Source of the DNA: Chitinophaga parva
GTDB taxonomy: Bacteria; Bacteroidota; Bacteroidia; Chitinophagales; Chitinophagaceae
DNA length: 64,000 bases
NCBI RefSeq assembly: GCF_003071345.1
Contig: NZ_QCYK01000002.1
Coordinates: 2,188,768-2,252,767, forward strand
Direction of reading: 5' to 3'
Shown here: in pieces, positions 1 through 8,528 of the stretch
Layout of the letters: each line of letters opens with the position of its first letter
Numbering within the stretch: position 1 is the stretch's first letter
Notes under the pieces: generated by a model
Told to the model about the DNA's origin: nothing
Database searches by the model: none
Seen by the model: the letters and a program-made list of their open reading frames with translations, nothing else
Made by a program: the position numbers and the translations under genes

Positions 1-1
1 A

Positions 2-370
2 GGCTTCCGCTGGATGGACCTGACCCGTTGGGCGCATGGCGACCTGCTGCTGAAAAAATGGAATGGCATGTACGTGCCGGCCCTCAATGTACCGATGGAC
101 CTGAATGCCGACGGTGTGATGGATGTATGCTTCTACAAGGATACCGCCCCGGCTAATCCTGTAGCGGGTGTTACCTATGTAAATGTAGGCGCCACCGTGG
201 GCGGTGTAGCCAACCCCCAGCGCCTGTCTAACGATACTTATGGTGAACTGCACTGGCAGGATGCTACTTCCCGTACCTTCCAGCCCTTCATGTACGTGTA
301 CCCATTGCCGCTCACAGCCCTGCAACTGAACACGAACCTGACGCAGAACGAAGGTTGGGATAAACTTTAG
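2..370 (+). CDS. SusD/RagB family outer-membrane protein, C-terminal part (gene starts before window)
   Basis: The frame is open from base 2 and gives the last 122 residues of a protein whose start lies left of the window. The sequence begins GFRWMDLTRWAHGDLL and ends with YPLPLTALQLN, NLTQN and GW. This matches the usual end of SusD/RagB proteins, where a 'R..DL.RW..G' block is followed near the C-terminus by 'YPIP..ELQLNPNLTQNPGW'. SusD proteins are surface lipoproteins that cap a SusC TonB-dependent channel and bind its ligand, so a susC gene is expected just upstream. The Met at base 14 is internal, not a start. The next gene begins 25 bases downstream on the same strand and may share the transcript. 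Confidence 0.85.
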   Translation, partial: GFRWMDLTRWAHGDLLLKKWNGMYVPALNVPMDLNADGVMDVCFYKDTAPANPVAGVTYVNVGATVGGVANPQRLSNDTYGELHWQDATSRTFQPFMYVYPLPLTALQLNTNLTQNEGWDKL

Positions 371-395
371 TATCTTGAACGGATAAACGAAAACC

Positions 396-1271
396 ATGAG
401 AAAGAATATCTGGATGGCAGTGATCTGCCTTTTCGCAGGGCTGCAGGCCTCCATGGCCCAGCGTTTTACGGTAGGCACGTATAACCTGCGCAACGACAAC
501 AACAAGGAAGATGCTGCGAACGGCAACGGCTGGCAAACCCGCTACCCGGTGATCACGAACCTGCTGCGTTTTCACGGGTTCGATATTTTTGGCACCCAGG
601 AAGGTATGAAACACCAACTGGAAAACCTGAAGGACAGCCTGCCCGGTTTTGCTTACATCGGGGTAGGGCGTGATGATGGAAAGGAAGCAGGAGAGCACTC
701 CGCCATTTTCTATAACACGGAAAAATTCAAGGTGATGCAGCAGGGTAATTTCTGGCTCTCTGAAGTGGAAGACCGCCCTAATAAAGGCTGGGATGCCGTG
801 CTGCCGCGCATCTGCACCTGGGGCCTGTTTAAGGAGACCAGGACTGGTTTTACCTTCTACATGTTCAACCTGCACATGGACCACATAGGTGTGAAAGCCC
901 GCGCAGAAAGTGCAAAGCTGATCCTGAAAAAGATCAAGGAGATGACCAATGGCCGCCCCGTGATCCTCACCGGTGATTTCAACGTGGACCAGACCAGCGA
1001 GTCTTACAAATTGCTGGCCACCAGCAATGTGCTGTTTGATGCGTACGAGACCACGAAGCTGCGTTATGCGCTGACCGGTTCTTTCAACGCCTTTAAGCCA
1101 AACCTGGCCACCACCAGCCGCATTGACCACATCTTCCTCACCAAGGACTTCACCGTACAGCGTTACGGCATCCTGGATGATACCTACCGAAGCAAGGATG
1201 GCGATACGGGCACGGCCCGCATGCCTTCTGACCACTTCCCCGTGATGGCGGATGTGACCCACGGTAAATAA
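396..1271 (+). CDS. Exported endonuclease/exonuclease/phosphatase (EEP) family protein
   Basis: The protein has 291 residues. Residues 1-21 form a signal peptide ending SMAQ, so it is exported. The rest is one EEP (DNase I-like) domain with the expected active-site blocks: GTYNLRND at 27-34, GTQEGM at 66-71 (metal-binding Glu69), NLHMDH at 158-163, GDFNVD at 193-198, RIDHIF at 242-247 and SDHFPV at 278-283 with the catalytic His280. All key residues are present. The family hydrolyses phosphodiester or phosphomonoester bonds in nucleic acids, inositol phosphates or sphingomyelin; the substrate cannot be told from sequence. It follows a susD gene by 25 bases and is closed by a strong terminator, so it may be the last gene of a SusCD operon reaching in from the left. 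Confidence 0.85.
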   Translation: MRKNIWMAVICLFAGLQASMAQRFTVGTYNLRNDNNKEDAANGNGWQTRYPVITNLLRFHGFDIFGTQEGMKHQLENLKDSLPGFAYIGVGRDDGKEAGEHSAIFYNTEKFKVMQQGNFWLSEVEDRPNKGWDAVLPRICTWGLFKETRTGFTFYMFNLHMDHIGVKARAESAKLILKKIKEMTNGRPVILTGDFNVDQTSESYKLLATSNVLFDAYETTKLRYALTGSFNAFKPNLATTSRIDHIFLTKDFTVQRYGILDDTYRSKDGDTGTARMPSDHFPVMADVTHGK

Positions 1272-1300
1272 TCTATTGTACGTATCCTATAAAAAACCGC

Positions 1301-1331
1301 GCCCGTTGTATTCCTGCAACGGGCTTTTTTT
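1301..1331 (+). terminator. Rho-independent terminator after the EEP gene
   Basis: An 8-bp perfect stem (GCCCGTTG at 1301-1308, CAACGGGC at 1317-1324) with an 8-base loop is followed by seven T. It lies 30 bases after the EEP stop codon and separates that gene from the hydrolase gene downstream. Confidence 0.85.
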
Positions 1332-1448
1332 ATGCAAAACCGCGATATATCGTGATTGTTTTCCCCCTGTTTTTCTGTTGTTAGCCCAAGTAACAAATGT
1401 CACAACGCAAAAGCCAGAATAGCAATGGCCGGTGGTAGTTAGTGGTTC

Positions 1449-1456
1449 TACATTTG
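1449..1456 (+). promoter_or_regulatory. Candidate Bacteroidota -7 box (TACATTTG) before the alpha/beta hydrolase
   Basis: TACATTTG matches the Bacteroidota -7 consensus TAnnTTTG exactly and sits 17 bases before the ATG at 1474, after the terminator at 1301-1331. I see no good TTTG -33 box at the expected distance, and the implied leader would be only about ten bases, so this is tentative. Confidence 0.4.
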
Positions 1457-1473
1457 GGGCAAAATTAAAAACT

Positions 1474-2226
1474 ATGAAAAAGATCTTTATGACGCTGGCG
1501 CTGGCAGTAGCAAGTACACTGTGCGCACTGGCACAGGGACCGGTGAAGAACATCATCCTGGTGCACGGCGCTTTTGCAGACGGCTCCGGCTGGGAAGGCG
1601 TTTACAACATCCTTACCAAACAAGGTTACAATGTAGTGGTAGATCAAAACCCGTTAAGCTCACTGGAAGATGATGTGGCATCTGTGAACCGGATCCTGGA
1701 CAAGATGGAAGGCCCGGTGATCCTGGTAGGCCACTCCTGGGGGGGTGCGGTGATCACCCAGGCCGGTGGTTCAGACAAGGTAGCAGGCCTCGTGTATGTA
1801 GCCGCATTCCAGCCGGAAGTAGGTGAAACCGTGCTACAACTGGCCAGCTCAGCGCCCACGCTGCCGGAATATGGCATCCTGCCGCCGGATGCACAAGGCA
1901 ATATCTACATTGATAAAGCCAAGTTCCACAAGGCATTCTGCGCAGACCTGCCCGCGGCTAAAGCAGCTTTCATGTGTGCATCGCAGGGGGTATGGAGCGC
2001 CAAAGGCCCCACCACACCGCTCACCGTGGCCGCCTGGAAAACCAAGCCCAGTTGGGCGATCGTAGCCACTGGCGACAAATGCATCAACCCTGTCATTGAA
2101 CGCACCATGTACAGACGCAGCGGTGCCAGCACCACGGAGATCAACGGCAGCCATGTTGTATTCATCTCTCACCCCGCGGAAGTAGCGAAAGTGATCGCAG
2201 ATGCAGCGATGCATGCCGGGAAGTAA
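1474..2226 (+). CDS. Exported alpha/beta hydrolase (esterase-like)
   Basis: The start is placed at ATG 1474 rather than the in-frame start at 1432, because from 1474 the protein opens with a clean signal peptide (MKKIFMTLAL..., cleavage near ALAQ, residue 21). The 250-residue protein has the single-domain alpha/beta hydrolase layout: oxyanion-hole block HGAFADGSGW at 31-40, nucleophile elbow GHSWGG with Ser88, an acid at about Asp201 in TGDKCINP, and the catalytic His227 in NGSH. It resembles the small 'alpha/beta hydrolase' group related to EstC and plant methylesterase/salicylate-binding proteins. It probably acts on small esters in the periplasm, but the substrate is unknown. Another exported hydrolase follows 47 bases downstream, so the two may form one operon. 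Confidence 0.85.
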   Translation: MKKIFMTLALAVASTLCALAQGPVKNIILVHGAFADGSGWEGVYNILTKQGYNVVVDQNPLSSLEDDVASVNRILDKMEGPVILVGHSWGGAVITQAGGSDKVAGLVYVAAFQPEVGETVLQLASSAPTLPEYGILPPDAQGNIYIDKAKFHKAFCADLPAAKAAFMCASQGVWSAKGPTTPLTVAAWKTKPSWAIVATGDKCINPVIERTMYRRSGASTTEINGSHVVFISHPAEVAKVIADAAMHAGK

Positions 2227-2273
2227 TGCTGGTAGCGGTCTTTGTCTTACTCACTCGTTAATCTGATAAAACA

Positions 2274-3308
2274 ATGAAAAAACAAGTTATGCAGCTGGCG
2301 CTGGCAGTAAGCCTGCTGGCCGGCGCTGCGCATGCCCAGGTGAAGACCCTGGACCCGCAGAAAGATCCGAAGATCGGAAAGGAAGTAAAGGCGTTTTTAA
2401 AAGTGCTGAACGTACCGGGAGCCAAAGGCCTGGAAACCTTTAGCCCGGCGGATGCCCGCAAGGTGCTGGAAGGCGCGCAGCAATCCGTACAGGTGGATGT
2501 CTCCGGCATTGAGGTGACCGAAAAGAACGTGCAGGAAGACGGGCTGAACCTGAAGCTGTACGTGGTGCGCCCTGAAGGCGTGAGTGGTACGCTGCCCGTG
2601 TTCATGTTCTTCCACGGTGGTGGATGGATCCTGGGCGACTTTGCCACGCACAAGCGCCTGGTGCGCGACCTGGTGGTGAACTCCGGTGCAGTGGCCGTAT
2701 TCGTGGAATACTCCCGTAGCCCGGAAGCACATTATCCTACCGCACTGATTGAATGCTATGCCGGCACCAAATGGGTGGCGGAGCATGGGGCGGAGATCAA
2801 TGTAGATCCTTCCCGCCTGGCAATTGCCGGCAACAGTGTAGGTGGCAATCTTACAGCGGCCGTAGCCCTGATGGCAAAAGACAAGCATGGCCCTGCATTG
2901 AAGCTCCAGGTAATGCTGTGGCCTGTTACGGATGCAAACTTCAACACCGGTTCTTACCTGGAGTTTGCCACTGACCGTTTCCTGACCCGCAACATGATGA
3001 TCTGGTTCTGGGACGCTTACACCCCGAAGAATAATCGCATGGCCTATTATGTAACACCGCTGAAGGCGTCCCTGGACGAGCTGAAAGACTTGCCCCCGGC
3101 TCTCATCCAGGTAGCAGAAAATGATGTGCTGCGCGATGAAGGCGAGGCGTATGGGCGCAAACTGGACCAGGCAGGCGTACCCACTACACTGGTGCGTTTT
3201 GATGGCCTGATCCATGACTATGGCCTGCTCAACCCCATTGCCACGGTGCCTGCGGTACAATCTGCCATGCGCTATGCCGGCAATGAATTGCGCAATGCAT
3301 TGAAATAG
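2274..3308 (+). CDS. Exported alpha/beta hydrolase of the hormone-sensitive-lipase/acetyl-esterase group
   Basis: The protein has 344 residues with a signal peptide ending AHAQ (residue 22). It carries the hallmark of HSL-type esterases: HGGGW at 114-118 (oxyanion hole), GNSVGG with nucleophile Ser188, Asp284 in AENDVLRDEGEAY, and His314 in GLIHDYG. Family members such as Aes hydrolyse short-chain acyl esters, and several cleave acetyl groups from carbohydrates; whether this one does is inference. The 60 or so residues between the signal peptide and the hydrolase fold are charged and helical and resemble the cap region of HSL enzymes. The gene lies 47 bases after another exported esterase-like gene, and a strong terminator follows. 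Confidence 0.87.
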   Translation: MKKQVMQLALAVSLLAGAAHAQVKTLDPQKDPKIGKEVKAFLKVLNVPGAKGLETFSPADARKVLEGAQQSVQVDVSGIEVTEKNVQEDGLNLKLYVVRPEGVSGTLPVFMFFHGGGWILGDFATHKRLVRDLVVNSGAVAVFVEYSRSPEAHYPTALIECYAGTKWVAEHGAEINVDPSRLAIAGNSVGGNLTAAVALMAKDKHGPALKLQVMLWPVTDANFNTGSYLEFATDRFLTRNMMIWFWDAYTPKNNRMAYYVTPLKASLDELKDLPPALIQVAENDVLRDEGEAYGRKLDQAGVPTTLVRFDGLIHDYGLLNPIATVPAVQSAMRYAGNELRNALK

Positions 3309-3332
3309 GTATCCGGTTTTTCTCTTGGTACC

Positions 3333-3364
3333 AAGCCGTCTACACGCGTGTGGACGGCTTTTTT
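3333..3364 (+). terminator. Rho-independent terminator after the HSL-type hydrolase
   Basis: The stem AAGCCGTC (3333-3340) pairs with GACGGCTT (3353-3360). The sequence between them, ACACGCGTGT flanked by a T-G wobble pair, is itself self-complementary, so the whole element can fold into one long hairpin. It is followed by a run of T to 3364. Confidence 0.85.
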
Positions 3365-3423
3365 GTGGGCCCCCGGTAGACGTTTTGTAGACGCCCCTGT
3401 AGTTAGGCTGTAGACCCTGTTTA

Positions 3424-3455
3424 TTTGGAAATAGCCGCTACTGATCCCATCTTTG
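3424..3455 (+). promoter_or_regulatory. Candidate promoter for the WG-repeat gene
   Basis: A TTTG box (3424-3427) is followed after 20 bases by CATCTTTG (3448-3455), one mismatch from the Bacteroidota -7 consensus TAnnTTTG. This lies 45 bases before the ATG at 3500 and after the terminator at 3333-3364, where a new promoter is needed. Confidence 0.4.
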
Positions 3456-3499
3456 CCCTGACAGTGACCAGGTATTTTTATTCCAGCGCCATATAACCG

Positions 3500-6013
3500 A
3501 TGAACCATTTGATCATGTTTAACACCCGTTTTTACAGGAAACCCCTGCTATTGTGCAGCCTTTTTTTACTGGCATTTTTTTGCCGGGCTGTTGCCCAGGA
3601 ACTGGAGGGAGGCTCCCGTTTTGTCCATGGATTTGCCCGCGTGCAGCAGGGAAGCGACTATTATTATATTGACAGTACCGGCAAGCGTGCTTTTGACCGG
3701 ATACTGGACCGGGACGGCCATGCGTTTGACGTGGTGCCCGTGGCTGGCAATGATGGCATCATACCCGGTGCAGATACCGCGGAGGGCCACCTGCCGGAGT
3801 ATTTTAAACTGGTGTCCCTGGACAAAAAACAGGGCGTGTTGCTGCTATCCGGGAAGTGGATGCTGCGCCCGGAGTATGATAGCATTGCCACGGAGTACCG
3901 GGAAGCATGGAGGGTAACAAAGGGTGGGAAGTCTACCCTGTACAAGGCTACTGGCTTCGCCCTGCCTTTCCTGTTTGATGCGGTGAATGAGCTGGACGGC
4001 AACTGTTTCCTCGTACAGCAGGATGATAAATGGGGCATTTATGACAAGCGGGCCGCAAAACTTACCACGCCTTGCGTGTACGAAGACATGGACTACTGTT
4101 TTGGTTGTGAAAGCAAAGGAGATTACGCATTTGCCCAAAAGAACGGCAAGTGGGGCGTCATCAGTTTCCGGAATGACATATTATTGCCCTTTGAATATGA
4201 CCACCAGCATGCCAATATGCGCAGTGATGAATGGGTGCAATGCCTGTCACGCGATAATAAGCCCTTGCTCATTAACCTGCGCACCAAGGCGGTAACAGAA
4301 GATACCTGCGGCTGCCTGGACAGGGAGGATGACAGCGCACCGTTGCTGGCGGATGGTTTCAGGACTGTACGACAGGGGAAATTATACGGGATGGTAAATG
4401 CGGATGGCCAGAAAGTACTGCCCACGCAATATGAATCCATCCGCTACGATGGGATCGCATTGCCCAGGCCACTGGTAGAGATCAGCCAGCAAGGTAAGAG
4501 CGGCATTGCCGATACCAGCGGCCATATGATCATTCAGCCCCTGTATGATGATTATTTCATGATGATCAGTGATACCCTGCTGGTAGCCGTCAGGGAAAAC
4601 AAGTGCTATTTATTCAACACGAAAGGGCAGCCGGTATTACAAGGCGCTTACGACGATATCCGCCCCTGGCGCCCCATGGATAGCGATACCACAACGGCAT
4701 TCCTGAAACTGGTCCGGGGAGAGCTGATGGGTTTCTATAACCTGCATACCCGCAAGCTGGTGGCACCACAATACAGCTACATTTATGATACGGATACAAG
4801 CCGGAAATACTACCTCATGGCGGAAAAGAATGGCAGGCAGGGTGTAATAGACACCAATGGCACCGTGATCATCCCACCCCGCTTTGACGATGTACAGTTC
4901 CTGGCGAACGGTTATCCTAACCAGGCGCAGGTGGCAATTAACTACAAATACGGTATCTACGACTATGTCAAAAATGTCCTCGTAATACCGGCGCGCTATA
5001 ACAATATTACACCGGTGGCGCACCACGAACTGTATTTTGTACAAAGGGATAATGATAAAGCGGAAGGCCTGCTGGACCTGGAAGGTAAGGTGGCGTACCC
5101 GGTGCTTTCCCGCCAGCGCCTTGACCAGGCAGATACCCTGGCCAATTATTTTGTAATATCCCGCCGTGATTCCCTGTCGGAGAAGCTGCGTTACACAGTA
5201 TTTAACAGCCGTACGCATGAGCGGTATGCCTTGCCTTATGATACGGTGGTACCAGGTGGTTATAAGGACCGTGTAGGCGTGCACGTTGGCAAGCGGCAAT
5301 ATGCCCTGTTTGACCTGGCAACCCGGAAGACGGTTGAAGGTGCTTACACACAGGATGGCCTGCCCCAGCTGGTTTATCCCTACCAGGATAAGGCAATGAT
5401 CATGAAAAATGATAAGATCGGGATCATTGATACCGCCGGTAATTTTAAGATCCCACCGGTGTATGATATGCTTTACCCGGTGATGGAAAACACCTACCTC
5501 TTTGTGCAGCGCGATGCCAACGGGGCCGCGCACTACGGTTATGGCGATAGTACCACAAAGCTCTTCGTGCCCATGGAATATGATTTCCTGCCGGGTGACC
5601 GGGAAGATTATCTCCGGGACAGCCTGTTGCTGCTGGTGAAACGAGGCCCTGACGGTACCGTGCTGAAAGGCTTTGCGGGCCTGGATGGAAAGACGGTGAT
5701 CCCTGCAAAATATGAATCGATCCGTGCTACGGAAAATAAGCAATATTTCCTGGTAAAAGCTGGTGAGCAATCCGGCATCATCCGCCGGAATGGGGAAGTG
5801 GTGCTGCCGGTGGAGTTTGAAGAGGTGTTGTTGGATGACAATACGCTTTACTTCGGGGAAGCTGCCTTTAGCTTCCCGGTAATGGCAAAGAAAAATGGCA
5901 CCTGGGCGTATTACGATACGGAAGGAAAGGCATTACCCCTGCGCATGAAAGCCACGATCGACTATATGCCGGTAGAGGAGCCGGTGGTTGTTCCTGTGGA
6001 AGCGGGGCATTAA
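3500..6013 (+). CDS. Large exported WG-repeat protein
   Basis: The protein has 837 residues with an N-terminal signal sequence (hydrophobic core LLLCSLFLLAFF, likely cleavage at AVAQ). A second in-frame Met at 3515 would also leave the signal intact. The mature protein is almost entirely WG-type repeats of about 45 residues, each built on a 'WG.id..G..vip..Yd.i' pattern. Clear copies include WGIYDKRAAKL, WGVISFRNDILLPFEYD, YGMVNADGQKVLPTQYESI, QGVIDTNGTVIIPPRFDD, IGIIDTAGNFKIPPVYD and SGIIRRNGEVVLPVEFEE; I count roughly sixteen. WG repeats are beta-rich units common in exported Bacteroidota proteins and usually have no known ligand. No enzymatic motif is visible. Its stop codon overlaps that of the convergent TauE-like gene. 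Confidence 0.8.
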   Translation: MNHLIMFNTRFYRKPLLLCSLFLLAFFCRAVAQELEGGSRFVHGFARVQQGSDYYYIDSTGKRAFDRILDRDGHAFDVVPVAGNDGIIPGADTAEGHLPEYFKLVSLDKKQGVLLLSGKWMLRPEYDSIATEYREAWRVTKGGKSTLYKATGFALPFLFDAVNELDGNCFLVQQDDKWGIYDKRAAKLTTPCVYEDMDYCFGCESKGDYAFAQKNGKWGVISFRNDILLPFEYDHQHANMRSDEWVQCLSRDNKPLLINLRTKAVTEDTCGCLDREDDSAPLLADGFRTVRQGKLYGMVNADGQKVLPTQYESIRYDGIALPRPLVEISQQGKSGIADTSGHMIIQPLYDDYFMMISDTLLVAVRENKCYLFNTKGQPVLQGAYDDIRPWRPMDSDTTTAFLKLVRGELMGFYNLHTRKLVAPQYSYIYDTDTSRKYYLMAEKNGRQGVIDTNGTVIIPPRFDDVQFLANGYPNQAQVAINYKYGIYDYVKNVLVIPARYNNITPVAHHELYFVQRDNDKAEGLLDLEGKVAYPVLSRQRLDQADTLANYFVISRRDSLSEKLRYTVFNSRTHERYALPYDTVVPGGYKDRVGVHVGKRQYALFDLATRKTVEGAYTQDGLPQLVYPYQDKAMIMKNDKIGIIDTAGNFKIPPVYDMLYPVMENTYLFVQRDANGAAHYGYGDSTTKLFVPMEYDFLPGDREDYLRDSLLLLVKRGPDGTVLKGFAGLDGKTVIPAKYESIRATENKQYFLVKAGEQSGIIRRNGEVVLPVEFEEVLLDDNTLYFGEAAFSFPVMAKKNGTWAYYDTEGKALPLRMKATIDYMPVEEPVVVPVEAGH

Positions 6014-6699
6014 TGCCCGCAGCGGATGAAGTGCCGGAACAGCCCGTGCGCCGCATCGGGCATAAGTCCCCGCACAATGAGCAGCGCCGCCAGTAACATA
6101 CCAAGATAGGGCGCTGCTTTGCGCAGGTAAAGCCGCGTAGAGGCATCCATTTTCCAGCTTACCATGGACAGTAATAAAAGTGCGGGAAGGGTTCCCAGCC
6201 CGTAAGCGATCATGAATAAACTACCCTGTAATACCCCGCCTAGCGCCAGTGCACCGGCTATGGCCATGTACACCATGCCGCAGGGCAGTAACCCATTGAG
6301 CATACCCAAGGCCAGCATAGCCGGGGTGCCGGGGCGTTGCATTAGCCGGAGCATAAGTGGTTGCCATAATTTTTGCCAACCGCGCAATGCCTTTGTGGCC
6401 GGGAACCAGCGGGGCAGGAGGGTGGCCAGGGCAAACAGGAGCAACAGTATGCCGGCACCGATAGACAACGCATGTTGCCATCCTGCCAGTTTCAATCTTT
6501 CCCCGATAAGCCCAAAAGCGGAGCCCAGTAAGGCATACATGCCAATGCGCCCGCCGTGGTAGGCCAGCATGCCCTGCCTGCGCCGGCCCGGGCCCTGCAC
6601 AGAAAAGGGCATGGCCAGTACCAATGGCCCGCACATGCCCACGCAATGCGCGCTGCCAATGAAACCCAATACCAGCGCGCCTGTCAGTACCGCTTCCAT
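6010..6699 (-). CDS. TauE/UreH-type membrane protein of the cbb3 oxidase cluster
   Basis: The protein has 229 residues and about six membrane segments. It opens with a helix carrying HCVGMCGP (His18, Cys19, Cys23), a possible metal site typical of the 'sulfite exporter TauE/SafE (UreH_2)' proteins encoded in bacterial cbb3 clusters. Such proteins are thought to help copper delivery to, or maturation of, the oxidase; that role is inferred from the family and from position. It is the last gene of the minus-strand cluster, immediately after the fixH-like gene (1 base apart). It overlaps the convergent WG-repeat gene by four bases at their stop codons. Confidence 0.8.
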   Translation of the reverse strand: MEAVLTGALVLGFIGSAHCVGMCGPLVLAMPFSVQGPGRRRQGMLAYHGGRIGMYALLGSAFGLIGERLKLAGWQHALSIGAGILLLLFALATLLPRWFPATKALRGWQKLWQPLMLRLMQRPGTPAMLALGMLNGLLPCGMVYMAIAGALALGGVLQGSLFMIAYGLGTLPALLLLSMVSWKMDASTRLYLRKAAPYLGMLLAALLIVRGLMPDAAHGLFRHFIRCGH

Positions 6700-6700
6700 A

Positions 6701-7123
6701 TTAGTTGATCTGCATTTCCTGTTCTGTATAATACCGTACTGCGCGCGCCGTCCAGTGCAGCTTTACCAGGCAGCGGCCCTTGGGCAGTTGTGTTTTGTCA
6801 ATGCGCTGCAGGCCCTGCCTGGTTACCAGGGCAATGTGCTGGTCCTGGCGGGCATCCGTAGGATAATAGAACCAGGCCTGCCCGGTGGTGGCAGCGGTAT
6901 CCGGCAGTTGCAGGGTTACGTATTGTTCATCCTGTGAAATGCCTACGGCCGGCTGTTTTGCGGCGTTATGTGCATCGTTGATCTGCTCCTGGTAGCGGAT
7001 CTCGTCTTCGTAATATTTTTCAGATACGAGGTCAAACCGGGTGTGGGTAGCCTTGTATACCAGGGTGCCTATCAGCAGGGCAAAGCCCAGGAAGGCGAGC
7101 GTTAATCCATTTCCCCAACTCAT
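6701..7123 (-). CDS. ccoH: FixH-family cbb3 oxidase assembly protein
   Basis: The protein has 140 residues: a short cytoplasmic start (MSWGNGL), one membrane helix (residues about 6-24), then a periplasmic domain opening FDLVSEKYYEDEIRYQEQI. The membrane-helix-then-'YY..e..yq..id' layout is characteristic of FixH (CcoH), which is needed for assembly or stability of cbb3 oxidase. It lies between ccoG and the TauE-like gene on the same strand, with gaps of 19 bases and 1 base. That is the normal fixG-fixH neighbourhood and supports the name. Confidence 0.85.
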   Translation of the reverse strand: MSWGNGLTLAFLGFALLIGTLVYKATHTRFDLVSEKYYEDEIRYQEQINDAHNAAKQPAVGISQDEQYVTLQLPDTAATTGQAWFYYPTDARQDQHIALVTRQGLQRIDKTQLPKGRCLVKLHWTARAVRYYTEQEMQIN

Positions 7124-7142
7124 GCTGTAAAGATTTAAAAGA

Positions 7143-8525
7143 TTATTGAACGGGACCTATGAATGCTGTACGGATGCGGTCTATTCTTTCATTTCCATTG
7201 TAAAGGCCCAGCGTTACAATGGTCTTTTGCTGGCGGATAGCCTTTGCCGGCAGGACGATGAAGAAGGTGCCGGCGCCCTGGCTTTCCCCTTTTATCATTA
7301 CCAGGGGATTGCCCACTACCTGTACCCGCCCGCCAGCCGGGCTTTCCAGCCGGATGGTGAGGGGCACGTCCTTCGTGGTTTTATTTACCCCGCGCAGGTT
7401 ATACAGGTTGGTAATGCTATCCTTGCCCCGCTCCTGGAACAGTAAGCCCGGTGTGCGTACAATGCTGATATCCACCGCCTGCCTGCTTGCCAGCAGGAAT
7501 GCATCCAGGCAGAGGATGAGCACACAAAGTACCGTGTAGGCTTTCATGCGCGTGGTATAGCGCAGGGGCTTGTTCTCCGCGATGCCAATTTCAGATGCAT
7601 AGCTGATCAGCTTCTTTGGCTTGCCTATCTTTTCCATCACGTGGTCACAGGCGTCTATGCAGGCAGTGCAGCCCACGCATTCCATCTGGACCCCGTTCCG
7701 TATATCTATACCTGTAGGACATACTTTTACGCACTGCAGGCAATCAATGCAATCTCCCAGTCCGTCACTACTGACCTTGGAGGGCTTGTGGCGGGGCTCT
7801 CCCCGTTTGTAATTGTAAGCCACGATCATGCTGTTCTTGTCCAGCATTACGCCCTGCAGGCGGCCATACGGGCACACCACGGTGCATACCTGCTCCCGGA
7901 AGAATGCATATACGCCATAAAATACGCCGCTGAACAGCAGGATGGCCAGGAAGCCACCGATGTGGTCAAAGAAGCGGCCGCTGATGATCTCCCACAGCGC
8001 CGGCATGCCAATGATATAAGCCAGGAAAATATTGGCAATGAAGAAAGATAACAGGAAGAACGCTATATGTTTGGTGCCCAGGATGCGGATCTTGCGGGCG
8101 TTCCAGGGCTGGTTGTGCAGCGTGCGTTGTTCATTGGCATTGCCCACTATCCAGTATTCCAGACGGCGGAAGAGCATTTCCATGAAGATGGTCTGCGGGC
8201 AGATCCATCCACAGAACAGGCGCCCGAAAGCTGCCGTGAAGAGGATCACGAACAGGATGAACGTGATCATCAACAGCCCCAGGACAAAAAAGTCCTGGGG
8301 CCAGAAGATCTTGCCAAACAGTATGAACCGCCCGGCGGGTATATTGAGCATGAGAAATGGCTGTCCGTGCACCTGCACAAAAGGCAGGGCAATGAAAAGC
8401 AGGAAGAACGCATAACTCAGCGCTTTCCGGTAATTATAAAAACGTCCTTTTGGCTGCTGCGCAAAGATCCATTTGCGTTTCCCGGTGTCATCCAGCGTAG
8501 CCAGCTGGTCTCTGAAACTGTCCAT
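7143..8525 (-). CDS. ccoG: Cytochrome c oxidase accessory protein CcoG (FixG/RdxA)
   Basis: The protein has 460 residues with about five membrane helices. It has CGWICPQ at 105-111 and CTVVCPYGR at 214-222. Two ferredoxin-type 4Fe-4S motifs follow: Cys259/262/265/269 (DCIDCLQCVKVCP) and Cys283/286/289/293 (ECVGCTACIDAC). The C-terminal 100 residues are an immunoglobulin-like periplasmic domain, as in CcoG. CcoG proteins are membrane Fe-S oxidoreductases involved in copper reduction and insertion for the binuclear centre of cbb3 oxidase. The gene sits directly after ccoP (3-base gap) and before ccoH, so it is part of the same operon. All cysteine ligands are intact. Confidence 0.93.
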   Translation of the reverse strand: MDSFRDQLATLDDTGKRKWIFAQQPKGRFYNYRKALSYAFFLLFIALPFVQVHGQPFLMLNIPAGRFILFGKIFWPQDFFVLGLLMITFILFVILFTAAFGRLFCGWICPQTIFMEMLFRRLEYWIVGNANEQRTLHNQPWNARKIRILGTKHIAFFLLSFFIANIFLAYIIGMPALWEIISGRFFDHIGGFLAILLFSGVFYGVYAFFREQVCTVVCPYGRLQGVMLDKNSMIVAYNYKRGEPRHKPSKVSSDGLGDCIDCLQCVKVCPTGIDIRNGVQMECVGCTACIDACDHVMEKIGKPKKLISYASEIGIAENKPLRYTTRMKAYTVLCVLILCLDAFLLASRQAVDISIVRTPGLLFQERGKDSITNLYNLRGVNKTTKDVPLTIRLESPAGGRVQVVGNPLVMIKGESQGAGTFFIVLPAKAIRQQKTIVTLGLYNGNERIDRIRTAFIGPVQ

Positions 8526-8528
8526 ACA

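Noticed and set aside
312..1262. Long minus-strand frame of 316 codons opposite the EEP gene
   Set aside because: It is a mirror of a high-GC gene with complete catalytic motifs on the plus strand; its translation is Cys/His-rich and has no domain pattern.
4637..5770. 377-codon minus-strand frame inside the WG-repeat gene
   Set aside because: The plus strand encodes regular WG repeats with a signal peptide; the antisense frame follows the repeat periodicity only as a shadow.
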